Shown: in pieces, positions 6,849 to 16,006 of the stretch
How positions within the stretch are numbered: position 1 is the stretch's first letter
Layout of the letters: each line of letters begins with the position of its first letter
From: Eubacterium sp.
GTDB taxonomy: Bacteria; Bacillota; Clostridia; Lachnospirales; Lachnospiraceae
Length of the DNA: 64,000 bases
Assembly (NCBI GenBank): GCA_017539165.1
Contig: JAFYHN010000104.1
Span: 1-64,000, forward strand
Direction of reading: 5' to 3'
Made by a program: the position numbers and the translations under genes
Notes under the pieces: generated by a model
What the model was told of the DNA's origin: nothing
What the model saw: the letters and a program-made list of their open reading frames with translations, nothing else
The model's database searches: none

Positions 6849-9575
6849 ATGTTAAGAAGTAAAGAGTTTGGGAGGAAGGCTGCTTTGGCCAATGGCAACA
6901 TATCGATCATTATAAAAAATGACCGTGATGCATTTATAGAAGAGTTTAATGAATTTCTTGATACCCATAAAACAGGGTATCTTCTTGTGGTATCTCCGAA
7001 GGATACCTTTAAAAAAGAAAAAGAAGGAATCGATGCGGCTTGGGAGATGGCAGAAGAACTGGCAGATGTTCTGGATGAAAATGAATCAGCCGTTCTTGCT
7101 ACGCCGAAGAGGTTCTTTCAGTTTCCTGACAGAATCTGCGGAGTTATGATCAGACTTCAGTCTGTTGCAGAGCTTGAGGAAGAGTCTGGTGAACGTATCC
7201 GACTTAAGAAGAGTCTCACTTACAGTTGTGAGGCTGATTTTCTGCTTCGGTTGATTGACGGAAGACAGTTTATCGCGGAGGCAGGTCCTGAATATGTTCA
7301 GGGTGATCCGGGAGATGGTAATTTCAGGGAATTTGAAGGTATATATGATAAGACCTGGTATACTTCTGATATGGTACAGCATCTGATACCAATGCTTACA
7401 GAATATAGATCAAAAGGTGAGATACCTTATTATATTCAGTTCTACGCTATGTATTATATTACCTGCAGACTGGATGCTAATAAGAATAATGCGAACAGAC
7501 ATGTTCTGTCTGGCGAGCAGATTGATAAGTTTAAAAACAGAGTGGCTGAGGCACTTCAGTTTATAGATGATGATATTATAATGAACGCATATCGTTTTCC
7601 TGTATACGCGAGGGATTATCAGTTCAGCAGAATGCTTCTTAGAATTAAATATGCCACCTCTAAACTTGGGGCTGAGCAGGGAATCAGATACATGGGATTT
7701 GATTCTGAAGAGGCTGCACGGAATCATATGGGTGAAGATTCGGATGAATTCCATCATACAATAGGAGTGAATTATCCAGCTCTTTTTATCATGAAGGATA
7801 ATGTCCCTATATACAGTTCTTCCAGGCTTAGATGCAATATTCAGTTTATGGAATATAAGAATGGGAAGCTGGAGATAGATGGTTCGTTTCCGGACATTTT
7901 TGATAAGGAAGAGATTAAATACTATTTTAAATTCTGTGGCAAAAGGTATGAGCCTGTATGGTGTGAGAGATATTCGCTTACTAAGTTTTTTGGTGAATCG
8001 GCTTATAAGAGGTATCCATTTCATGTGAGTCTTCCGATCGATTCGGAAGAAGCTGGTGATAAGACTATAAAGTTCTGCATAGAATATGCGGGAAATGAAT
8101 ATGGGATAGCGTTTGAATTTAAGTCTCATACAAGCAGACTTGCAGCATATCCTGTAAATACCTATTGGCATTTCGGCGATTATCTGGCACTTACTGAGCA
8201 GATGGTAACCTCGCGAGGTGGCAAGATAGTAACCGGAATAAAGATTGTGAGTTATAGCTGGCCGAAGATGGCGATGAAGGAATTGGGGATGGGATATGAA
8301 CTTCTCAGTTCATTTCAGATGCATCGTTTCAGATTCTTCCTTCTCAGAGCTGCTTGGGTATTAACGAGACCGTATTTCTCAAAGAAGAACATATGGATGT
8401 TTTTCGACAAGATATATAAAGGTGGAGATTCTTCTGAGTATCTGTACAAGTATGCAGAGAAAATGTTATCCGAGAAGAGTGCTGATAACAAGAGTAATAA
8501 GTCACCGGATAAGCTATATTATCTTTTGGACGAAGCGTCTTCGGATTACCGAAGGCTGAAGGAAGAGGGATATAAACCACTTAAGAGAGGTAGTTTTCTT
8601 CATAGACTGGTCTTCCTTAATGCGGATATGATGATAGTATCCAATTCGACGGTATTTGCGTTCAATGACTATTATCTGGAGAATTCAAGATATATTAGAG
8701 GAATTGTTGACTTTCATACAGTCTGTGTTCAGCATGGCCTTTCTGTTCAGAAGATAGCGCTTGCTCAGCAGAGACTTAGGGATAATACGAGACTATACTT
8801 CTGCGCTTCGAAGTATGAGATAGAGAATCTTCTTCATCCGGTCTATGATTACGAGGGCTATGATGCTCTGAAACTGACCGGAGTTCCGAGATATGATGGG
8901 TTGGAGAATAGAGATAAGAAACAGATCATGATATCTCCGACCTGGAGAATGCAGTCGGCGATGCTGGTAAGTAAAAATGAAGGCGTTGAGAGAGATTACA
9001 ACCCGTTCTTTAAAGATACGGATTACTTTAAGGTTTATAATTTACTTATAAATGATAAAAAGCTTATTGAAGCTGCTGAAAATTATGGCTACAGGATAGC
9101 TTATGTGCTTCATCCTATAGTCAGCCCGCAGGCAAAAGACTTCGATTCGAACGATTATGTCGATATCATTCCTTCGGTGGGTGACATGAGTTATGAGAAG
9201 ATGTTCTGTGAGTCGAGTCTGATGGTGACAGACTACAGTGGTATCCAGTTTGATTTTGCATATATGAGAAAGCCTCTCGTATATTATCATCCGGAAGAAC
9301 TGGAAGCACATTATGAAGAAGGAACATTTCACTATGACACAATGGCTTTTGGAGAGATAGTCAGAAAAAAGGATGAACTGGTATCACTTCTTATCGACTA
9401 TATGAAAAATGGCTGCGAGATGAAGGAAATATATAGAATGAGAGCTGATGATTTCTTTGAGTATGACGACAGAAATAACTGTCAGAGAATATATGATGAG
9501 ATGATCAGATATCAGGAAGACCTGGCAGAGGAAAGTAAAAAACTATATACAGTGAAAGAGAGTATTTATGGATAA
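6849..9575 (+). CDS. Large CDP-glycerol glycerophosphotransferase-family protein
   Basis: The C-terminal third (about residues 590-890) matches the TagF/TagB-type CDP-glycerol:polyol glycerophosphotransferase family: VCVQHGLSVQKIA near 637 with the His-Gly of the family, MISPTWRMQSAM near 697, and DYSGIQFDFAYMRKPLVYY near 796 followed by an acidic Glu-Glu motif. Members transfer glycerol phosphate in teichoic acid or related surface polymer synthesis. The N-terminal 590 residues are not recognisable to me; they contain a region resembling TagF-type accessory beta domains (SLPIDSEEAGDKTIKF). At 908 residues it is longer than ordinary TagF. No transmembrane segment is obvious. The last codons overlap the next gene by 8 bases, implying coupled translation. 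The ATG at 6849 has a weak upstream site. Confidence 0.75.
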   Translation: MLRSKEFGRKAALANGNISIIIKNDRDAFIEEFNEFLDTHKTGYLLVVSPKDTFKKEKEGIDAAWEMAEELADVLDENESAVLATPKRFFQFPDRICGVMIRLQSVAELEEESGERIRLKKSLTYSCEADFLLRLIDGRQFIAEAGPEYVQGDPGDGNFREFEGIYDKTWYTSDMVQHLIPMLTEYRSKGEIPYYIQFYAMYYITCRLDANKNNANRHVLSGEQIDKFKNRVAEALQFIDDDIIMNAYRFPVYARDYQFSRMLLRIKYATSKLGAEQGIRYMGFDSEEAARNHMGEDSDEFHHTIGVNYPALFIMKDNVPIYSSSRLRCNIQFMEYKNGKLEIDGSFPDIFDKEEIKYYFKFCGKRYEPVWCERYSLTKFFGESAYKRYPFHVSLPIDSEEAGDKTIKFCIEYAGNEYGIAFEFKSHTSRLAAYPVNTYWHFGDYLALTEQMVTSRGGKIVTGIKIVSYSWPKMAMKELGMGYELLSSFQMHRFRFFLLRAAWVLTRPYFSKKNIWMFFDKIYKGGDSSEYLYKYAEKMLSEKSADNKSNKSPDKLYYLLDEASSDYRRLKEEGYKPLKRGSFLHRLVFLNADMMIVSNSTVFAFNDYYLENSRYIRGIVDFHTVCVQHGLSVQKIALAQQRLRDNTRLYFCASKYEIENLLHPVYDYEGYDALKLTGVPRYDGLENRDKKQIMISPTWRMQSAMLVSKNEGVERDYNPFFKDTDYFKVYNLLINDKKLIEAAENYGYRIAYVLHPIVSPQAKDFDSNDYVDIIPSVGDMSYEKMFCESSLMVTDYSGIQFDFAYMRKPLVYYHPEELEAHYEEGTFHYDTMAFGEIVRKKDELVSLLIDYMKNGCEMKEIYRMRADDFFEYDDRNNCQRIYDEMIRYQEDLAEESKKLYTVKESIYG

Positions 9576-12500
9576 GATAGAGATTTGGGGAGTACTCGGA
9601 ATTGATCCGACAACCGACGAAGAGGAACTTAAAACAGCATACAGAACTCAGCTGGTCAAGGTGAACCCGGAGGATGATCCAGAGGGATTCAAGAAGCTTC
9701 GAACGGCATATGAAGAAGCAGTAAAGTATGCCGCAGAGGAGGAGAAAAAATCTGAGAATGGTGGCAGGGTAACTGCATCAGATAAACCCGATTCTGAGAA
9801 AAATGAGATAGACAGACACATGGACAGGGCTGCTGAAATATACAGCAGTCTTACGACGCGTCTTGATGAGGAGGTTTGGAAGGAGTGGCTTAGTGCACCT
9901 GAGTGTACAGAACTCGATCTTGCGGATGATATGAGGGAGGCATTCCTTGCATATACCATGGATCATTATCAGTATCCACATAATATATGGGCACTTTTTG
10001 ATCAGACATTTTGTTATACGGCTGAGCACGCTTCGCTTGTGGAAATGTTTCCGGAAGAGTATCTGAACTATATCGAGTTTCGCGCAAAGAATGATGATTT
10101 CTTTGAGTTTACGAGACTTGCTCCTAGAAGTGAAAGTGAAGAAAAATACGGTGAGATTCTGACAGAGGTAAAGTTTGATGCGGCTCCTTCACCAAGCTTG
10201 GATGAGCGATACGATGTTCATGTAGATGGATATCTGAGAGAGGGCAGCAACCTCATCAATATAATAGATACGATCAACAGACTTAGATTTGATTCATATG
10301 CTCGTAGAAAAAACGACGAGATGGATGAGAGTGAGAAAGAAGAAATCCAGAAAAGACTTGAGGAAACAGTTGGTACACTCCAGAGTACACTCGAGTATTT
10401 AAAAGCATATGACATATGCCATCCTATTGAGATCGCAGGAAGACTCAGAGCCCTTGAGATGACTGGAAGAATGGATGAGGCATTAAAGTATTCTGAGAGA
10501 CTTGCGTTCGAGGAAAATGAAACGGACGAGGATTATTATATGATGTCTACGGCCGTTTATATACTGCTTTTAAATATGGCTGATAATGAAGCAGTAGATG
10601 AAGATAGATTAAAGAGATGTGAAGAAGTAATAGATTACATTCTTTCGGATAGAGAAACATTTCTTATGGCTCTTAAGTGCAAGAGTCTTATTCTTATGCT
10701 TACTGGCAAAATGAAGGAAGCCAGTGATACTATCATTAAAGTTCTGGATATAAATTCCAGAGATAATGAAGCTGTAAAACTTCTTAAAGATATCAGTAGC
10801 GCTGCGGTTGAGAATTATCGTGAAAATGCCAATGCTGAAGACATGTCTATGGAAGATAAGCTGGAGATGGCTTGGGCTATGTTTAGACGTGAGGATGCCG
10901 AGGGCGTGCTGGAGCTTCTGAAACAGATAGAACCGGATGAGTCAATACAGTATGGTTATAACAGTCTGTACGGAAGAAATTACTTCAATATGGACAGGTT
11001 TGAAGATGCGTATCCTTATCTTCTGAAATGGAATGAACAGATGAAGAAGATAGAGGCTCGTAAAGAAGCTGGGGAGGAGCTGTCTGATAAAGATAAGGAG
11101 AGACTCGACAGGCGAAGTTTCTGCTATTACATGATGGCTGCCTGCGCTGAAGAACTTAAGAAATATGATGAGTCTCTTGCTAATTACGAGTTGGCAGTAA
11201 CTACATTAAAAGAGAATTACAGGGATATAAATGAACTCCTGTTTTATGAGGAGTCATATGGAAAACTGCTTCATCAGCTGGAGAGATATCCGGAAGCGAT
11301 GAAGGTATGGAATGATATGGTAGATCTTGTGGATCATTGCATTCCTGCGTATATCCGCAGACAGGAGACTGCTTATGAGATGCGGGATGCACAGCTTGTC
11401 ATAGATGATTATTACAATATAACAAGGGATTTTCCTGCCTATGCGAAGGCATATGTTTATGCTGCAAAGGTTTTCATGATATTTAATCAGCAGAATGATG
11501 TAGATAACGTTCTGGCCAGAGCGAAGGAAGCTGATGTTGTCAGTGACGAACTCAGAATGCTCGAGGCAAAACACCTCTGTAAACAGGATAAAGATGAAGA
11601 GGCTGAGAAGATATATCTCGAAGTTGAGAAGAGTATGGAAAATGAAGAAAGCGACATCGAAGATAAGATGTCTTTCTATGCAGATATATCTACGTTCTAT
11701 ATGAATCTTCGAAATGAAAATGGAGAGAGAAACCAGCTGGATAAGGCTCATATGTATATTATGAAGGGACTTGAGAAGTACCCTGATGATAAAGCACTTC
11801 TCTGGAGACTCACGGATATCTATGAGTGGAAGGAACAGTATGGAGAAACTGAAACTCTGTATAAGAAGATGATGAGTATCTTTCCTGACGATGCAAATGT
11901 TAATTTTGAGTATGGTGAGTATCTCAGAAGAACGGACAGAGAGAGTGAAGCTAAGGAACAGTACTATGAATGTCTTAAGAAGGACAGAGGACATGCGGCT
12001 GTAAATAACCGTCTTATGGACATTTACCAGAAGAAGTATCTGAATTCTGAGAATGAAGATGATTATAAAAGAGCAGTAAAGATGGCTACTAATCAGCTCG
12101 AGATAGTTGATGATGACTATTACAGAATTGAGAGGACTCTTCTTTATCTCGATGGTTTTGAAACTGCGAAAGCTCTGGATGATGCAAAGGCTGCTGTTGA
12201 AAAAGCACCTGATAATGTGTACGCTCATAATGCTGTTGGTCTAGCGCTGATGCAGATGGACAGATTTGATGAAGCGAAGGCTGAGTTTGATAAGGCTATA
12301 GAAGTAGATGAGGCAAATGATACTCCGAATCCATATTTAAATGCTTCGAAATGTTGTGAAGTAACTGAAGATTTCGATATGGCAATCCAGTATCTGAATC
12401 GTTGCGTGGAGAAGTTTAGTACAACGATAAATCTGTTGGACAGATTAGCACTGCTTTATATCAAGAAGGGTGACGTGGATAGTTCTCTTAAGATGCTTGA

Positions 12501-13344
12501 TGAGATATGTGATATATATCAGAAGAAGTATGAAGATACCGGAAATAGATGGTATAATTTTCAGATATTCAGAACGCTTATAAAGGGTGTATATAAGGCT
12601 GTTCTGGCTGATGATCAGAAACTCATCGGGGAAAGAGAGACTCTTCTTTGGGATTTTATGCGTAATAAAGGTTACGATGTAAAGAAGGAGTCTGTGTCTG
12701 AACAGGACAGAGGCTTTATGTCAGATGTCTATGAAGAGCTGGGAAGCTTTTACAGAAATCTCAGACAGTATGATAAGGCTGCTGAGTATTATTCTGATTC
12801 GCTTAGTCTGAAGATGATAAAATCGACAGAAATCCAGAAAACCAAGTTTGGTTTTTCAACAAAGAAGGTCACTGTTGAGAGATTTCCAGAAGAAGATAAG
12901 AATAATATGAACAAGGATCTGGCGGATTTCTATGCGACTTATACATTCATTCTCTATATGTGTGGAAAGAAAAAAGAGAGTGAAGCGATTGCAAATCATG
13001 CAATGAAGTGTATAATAAAAATGTTCGGCGGTGTAGATAATTATCTGTCATTTCCTAAGCTGCGACCAATCAGACTTCAGTATGTTGCTAATATAATGCT
13101 GGGTCTTAGAGACAGTAAGAGTGCACTTGCCTTTAGTAATAAAGCGGAAAAATGTCTCAGATGTGATCACTGTCATTATTCGGTTTGTATAGATAGATTC
13201 CTTATGTTTGCATCATATTATGAGTCTGAAGGACGACTGAGAGATGCACTCGGATTCTATAAGATGGCATGGATGGCCAGCAGGGATGACACGGAGTCAT
13301 ATCTCGCAGTTAAAGAATTAGAAAAAAAATTAGAAGAGGGATAA
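9568..13344 (+). CDS. J-like domain plus TPR-repeat protein
   Basis: A 1258-residue cytoplasmic protein. Residues 1-60 have the helical pattern of a J domain (LGIDPTTDEEELKTAYRTQL ... GFKKLRTAYEEA), but the invariant His-Pro-Asp that triggers Hsp70 ATPase is replaced by Asn-Pro-Glu (VNPEDDPEGF). Residues from about 280 to the end are dominated by TPR-like helix pairs, clearest near 880-960 (AHNAVGLALMQMDRFDEAKA; NPYLNASKCCEVTEDFDMA). It lies between a glycerophosphotransferase, which it overlaps, and an Hsp70 gene 23 bases downstream. The reasonable reading is a co-chaperone or scaffold linking the Hsp70 to a client; that is inference. No enzymatic domain is visible. Very acidic, Lys/Glu-rich composition is normal for such repeat proteins. 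Confidence 0.78.
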   Translation: MDKIEIWGVLGIDPTTDEEELKTAYRTQLVKVNPEDDPEGFKKLRTAYEEAVKYAAEEEKKSENGGRVTASDKPDSEKNEIDRHMDRAAEIYSSLTTRLDEEVWKEWLSAPECTELDLADDMREAFLAYTMDHYQYPHNIWALFDQTFCYTAEHASLVEMFPEEYLNYIEFRAKNDDFFEFTRLAPRSESEEKYGEILTEVKFDAAPSPSLDERYDVHVDGYLREGSNLINIIDTINRLRFDSYARRKNDEMDESEKEEIQKRLEETVGTLQSTLEYLKAYDICHPIEIAGRLRALEMTGRMDEALKYSERLAFEENETDEDYYMMSTAVYILLLNMADNEAVDEDRLKRCEEVIDYILSDRETFLMALKCKSLILMLTGKMKEASDTIIKVLDINSRDNEAVKLLKDISSAAVENYRENANAEDMSMEDKLEMAWAMFRREDAEGVLELLKQIEPDESIQYGYNSLYGRNYFNMDRFEDAYPYLLKWNEQMKKIEARKEAGEELSDKDKERLDRRSFCYYMMAACAEELKKYDESLANYELAVTTLKENYRDINELLFYEESYGKLLHQLERYPEAMKVWNDMVDLVDHCIPAYIRRQETAYEMRDAQLVIDDYYNITRDFPAYAKAYVYAAKVFMIFNQQNDVDNVLARAKEADVVSDELRMLEAKHLCKQDKDEEAEKIYLEVEKSMENEESDIEDKMSFYADISTFYMNLRNENGERNQLDKAHMYIMKGLEKYPDDKALLWRLTDIYEWKEQYGETETLYKKMMSIFPDDANVNFEYGEYLRRTDRESEAKEQYYECLKKDRGHAAVNNRLMDIYQKKYLNSENEDDYKRAVKMATNQLEIVDDDYYRIERTLLYLDGFETAKALDDAKAAVEKAPDNVYAHNAVGLALMQMDRFDEAKAEFDKAIEVDEANDTPNPYLNASKCCEVTEDFDMAIQYLNRCVEKFSTTINLLDRLALLYIKKGDVDSSLKMLDEICDIYQKKYEDTGNRWYNFQIFRTLIKGVYKAVLADDQKLIGERETLLWDFMRNKGYDVKKESVSEQDRGFMSDVYEELGSFYRNLRQYDKAAEYYSDSLSLKMIKSTEIQKTKFGFSTKKVTVERFPEEDKNNMNKDLADFYATYTFILYMCGKKKESEAIANHAMKCIIKMFGGVDNYLSFPKLRPIRLQYVANIMLGLRDSKSALAFSNKAEKCLRCDHCHYSVCIDRFLMFASYYESEGRLRDALGFYKMAWMASRDDTESYLAVKELEKKLEEG

Positions 13345-13367
13345 AACTACTTTTAAGTGGAGTAAAG

Positions 13368-15062
13368 ATGATAATAGGAATAGATCTGGGAACTACAAAC
13401 AGCCTTGTGGCTTATTATACAGATGAAGGTCCGAAGGTTATACCGAACAGACTGGGAAAGAATCTTACACCTTCTGTTGTCAGTATTGATGAGGAAGAAA
13501 ATGTCTATGTAGGTGAAACTGCACAGGAGAGACTTCGTCTCTACCCTGATACCAGTGCGTCTGTTTTTAAGCGAGACATGGGAAGCGACAAGAAGTTCAG
13601 ACTTGGTGAGAAGGAATTCACTGCTGAAGAACTTTCGTCTTTTGTGCTGCGCAGTCTGAAGGAGGATGCTGAGCATTTTCTTGGTGAGCCCGTAGAAGAG
13701 GCGGTTATAAGTGTTCCTGCATATTTTAATGATATGAGAAGAAAAGCAACCAAAAGAGCAGGTGAACTTGCCGGCCTTAAGGTTGAGAGAATCATAAGTG
13801 AGCCAACGGCTGCAGCCATAGCTTACGGTCTTTATAATGAGCAGAAGCCGGCTAAGAATCTGGTTTTCGATCTGGGAGGAGGAACACTTGATGTTTCTAT
13901 CCTGGATTATTTCGCACCGATACTAGAAGTAAGAGCTGTAGCGGGAGATAACTATCTGGGAGGAGAAGACTTTACACTTGTTCTCGAGGATATGTTCTAT
14001 AAGAAGTTTCCGGCTCTCAATAAAGAGGAAATGAGCTACAGAGAGAAAGCTCTAGTACATAAGGCAGCTGAGTCATGTAAGAAGGAACTGTCTGAAAAGG
14101 CTTCAGTATCAATGAAGTGTAGGATTGGCGATGAAAGCTATGAGACAGAACTGAAGTTTACGGATTATGAGAAGGAATGCGAAACTCTGTATGAAAAGAT
14201 TCGTATTCCTGTAAAGAGAGCGCTCAGCGATGCGAAGCTGAAACTTTCGGATATAGATAAGGTTGTTCTTGTCGGAGGTGGAACGAAGTATATAGGTGTG
14301 AGGACATTTGTCAGCAAGCTCTTCCATACGTTCCCGGATACCAGTATAAGTCCTGATGAGGCGGTTGCTCTTGGAGCGGCTGTTCAGGGGGCGATGAAGG
14401 AGAGGGTTGAATCCATTAAGGAGGTTATTCTCACTGATGTATGTCCATTTACTCTCGGTACCGAGGTTATGGTAGAACTGGGCGATGGCATCAAGGAAGG
14501 TGGACACTACTGCCCTATCATAGAAAGAAATACGATAATACCTGCAAGCAGAACCGAGAGATTTTATACGGTTCATGATAACCAGACCAGGATAAGCCTG
14601 AATGTCCTTCAGGGAGAGAGCCGTATGGCTAAGAATAATCTGGAACTTGGAGTTCTGGAGGTTGAGGTTCCGAAGAATAAGTCCGGCGAAGAAGCTGTGG
14701 ACGTTACATATACTTACGATATCAATTCCATTCTTGAGGTGGAAGCCAGAGTTATATCAACTGATAAGAAATATCGTAAGATCATAAAGGGTCAGTACAC
14801 CGAGATGACAGATGAGGAGATAGAGAAGCGATTTGAAGAACTCTCTTATCTCAAGATTCATCCGAGAGATCAGGAAGAAAACAGACTGGTTCTTCTTAGA
14901 GCAGAAAGACTCTATGCTGAGTCGCTTGGTATCGATCGAGACTATCTGGAAAGAGAAGTCAGAAAGTTTGAACTTGCGCTGAATTCGCAGGATAAGAGGA
15001 TCATTGAGAAAGAGAGGAACAAACTCAAGGAATTCCTTGATGGATGGGAATCGGAGATATAA
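13368..15062 (+). CDS. Hsp70-family (DnaK-like) chaperone
   Basis: An ATP-dependent chaperone of 564 residues. The ATPase domain has all expected signatures: IGIDLGTTNSLVAYY at 3-17, VFDLGGGTLDVS near 165 and VVLVGGGTKYIG near 300. A beta substrate-binding domain follows (PFTLGTEVMVELGDG, later NVLQGESRMAKNNLELG). The helical lid is short, and the protein lacks about 50-70 residues relative to housekeeping DnaK and the usual disordered tail. It lies away from any grpE or dnaJ and directly behind a J-like/TPR gene, so I do not call it dnaK. A GGAG site lies before the ATG. An imperfect terminator at 15074 ends the operon. Confidence 0.88.
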   Translation: MIIGIDLGTTNSLVAYYTDEGPKVIPNRLGKNLTPSVVSIDEEENVYVGETAQERLRLYPDTSASVFKRDMGSDKKFRLGEKEFTAEELSSFVLRSLKEDAEHFLGEPVEEAVISVPAYFNDMRRKATKRAGELAGLKVERIISEPTAAAIAYGLYNEQKPAKNLVFDLGGGTLDVSILDYFAPILEVRAVAGDNYLGGEDFTLVLEDMFYKKFPALNKEEMSYREKALVHKAAESCKKELSEKASVSMKCRIGDESYETELKFTDYEKECETLYEKIRIPVKRALSDAKLKLSDIDKVVLVGGGTKYIGVRTFVSKLFHTFPDTSISPDEAVALGAAVQGAMKERVESIKEVILTDVCPFTLGTEVMVELGDGIKEGGHYCPIIERNTIIPASRTERFYTVHDNQTRISLNVLQGESRMAKNNLELGVLEVEVPKNKSGEEAVDVTYTYDINSILEVEARVISTDKKYRKIIKGQYTEMTDEEIEKRFEELSYLKIHPRDQEENRLVLLRAERLYAESLGIDRDYLEREVRKFELALNSQDKRIIEKERNKLKEFLDGWESEI

Positions 15063-15073
15063 ATGTTTAAAAT

Positions 15074-15127
15074 GGTACATTATGTAGTATGGATTACTAA
15101 AAATCCCACTATATAGTGTACCGTTTT
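15074..15127 (+). terminator. Probable terminator after the Hsp70 gene
   Basis: GGTACATTATGTAGT and ACTATATAGTGTACC form a long imperfect stem with wobble pairs, followed by GTTTT. The moderate U-run makes it a probable rather than certain terminator. Confidence 0.5.
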
Positions 15128-15207
15128 GGCTATTTTGAACATTGACATAGAATAATGCGTATAGTAATGTTAATTTTACATTGTTTTTTTATTTTTAGGA
15201 GTGGAAT

Positions 15208-15852
15208 ATGCCGGAGAACACGCTTTTTGAGAGTTTACCTGCTACGGACAGAACTGTTCTTATGAAGGGGGCGATCTTCAAGGTTGCTCGAACAAATAGT
15301 TATCTGTTCAGAGAGGGCGATAAAGTTGATAGTGTGTACCTGATCTTAGAGGGAAGTATTAAGCTTACCAGATATGATTCCATGGGACATGAAAGGATAG
15401 TCGGTATCTTTTCGGATAATGAGTTTCTGTGGGAGAGTATGCTTCTTGATAACAGTACATTTCCTTACAATGGGGTATGTCAGACCAAGGTCAGATATTA
15501 TCAGATAATGAGAGAGGACTTTGAAAGAGCGCTTAAGAAGAAGGATATCGCGAAGGGAATCATCATGCTTCTCAGTAGAAAACTTCGTGATGCAAATGCC
15601 AGAAATATGTATCTGGCTGCTGAAGATCCATTATCAAGAATTGCCGGATTTCTACTATACAGCGAGGAGAGAAGAACGGGAGATTGCCTGGAACTTAAGC
15701 TGGATGATATAGCCGCAAGTGTTAACCTTCGTTCGGAGACGGTTAGTCGTAAGCTTAAGGAGATGGAAAACGATGGAATTATAGAACGCGTAGGCAAGGG
15801 AAAGCTGGCCGTTTTGGATTATAAAAGGCTCAGAAGTCTCTATGGAGTATAA
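15208..15852 (+). CDS. Crp/Fnr-family transcription regulator
   Basis: A 214-residue regulator: a cyclic-nucleotide-binding-type beta-barrel (about 15-120, with FREGDKVDSVYLILEGSIKL), a dimerisation helix, and a helix-turn-helix at 164-190 (LDDIAASVNLRSETVSRKL). The recognition helix reads SETVSR; the Glu-x-x-Ser-Arg pattern is the one E. coli FNR uses to read TTGAT half-sites. The N-terminal cysteines of an FNR iron-sulphur cluster are absent (the only cysteines are in GVCQTK and GDCLEL), so oxygen is not sensed in the FNR way. Two TTGAT-N4-ATCAA boxes lie just after its stop and before pflB, making pfl the likely target. A TAGGAG site precedes the ATG. Confidence 0.88.
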   Translation: MPENTLFESLPATDRTVLMKGAIFKVARTNSYLFREGDKVDSVYLILEGSIKLTRYDSMGHERIVGIFSDNEFLWESMLLDNSTFPYNGVCQTKVRYYQIMREDFERALKKKDIAKGIIMLLSRKLRDANARNMYLAAEDPLSRIAGFLLYSEERRTGDCLELKLDDIAASVNLRSETVSRKLKEMENDGIIERVGKGKLAVLDYKRLRSLYGV

Positions 15853-15854
15853 AA

Positions 15855-15870
15855 CTTGATTACAATCAAG
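15855..15870. promoter_or_regulatory. FNR-type operator 1 upstream of pflB
   Basis: CTTGATTACAATCAAG, a palindrome containing TTGAT-N4-ATCAA. Its centre is 32 bases upstream of the second box, about three helical turns, which would put both on one face of the DNA near -72 and -40 relative to the predicted pflB start. Confidence 0.75.
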
Positions 15871-15886
15871 TTAAAGTTGCAAGATT

Positions 15887-15902
15887 CTTGATTTAAATCA
15901 AG
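15887..15902. promoter_or_regulatory. FNR-type operator 2 upstream of pflB
   Basis: CTTGATTTAAATCAAG is a perfect 16-base palindrome containing TTGAT-N4-ATCAA. Its centre (15894.5) lies roughly 38-41 bases before the transcription start expected from the extended -10 box at 15918-15926, the classic class II activator position. Confidence 0.8.
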
Positions 15903-15917
15903 GATATTAATGCTGAA

Positions 15918-15926
15918 TGGTAATAT
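15918..15926 (+). promoter_or_regulatory. Extended -10 promoter element of pflB
   Basis: TGG-TAATAT forms a TGn-extended -10 with no good -35 box; the second FNR-type box occupies that place. This is the usual architecture of an activator-dependent promoter. The start would be near 15933, leaving a leader of about 75 bases. Confidence 0.6.
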
Positions 15927-16006
15927 CATACAGCAATGGCAACGGAAGAGTTGTAAAAAAATGAATCACATTTGATGTAATGTCAAAATGACAGGAGGAA
16001 ATCAAA

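Noticed and set aside
7410..8171. 253-codon minus-strand open frame
   Set aside because: Antisense to the glycerophosphotransferase gene, no initiation signals and no recognisable domain.
11254..12228. 324-codon open frame on the minus strand
   Set aside because: It lies wholly inside the TPR protein gene on the opposite strand, has no ribosome site and an Ile/Ser/Leu-rich composition produced by reverse reading of Lys/Glu-rich codons.
13368..15062. Calling the Hsp70 gene dnaK
   Set aside because: It lacks the usual grpE/dnaJ context, has a shortened lid and no typical C-terminal tail, so it is probably a specialised paralogue.
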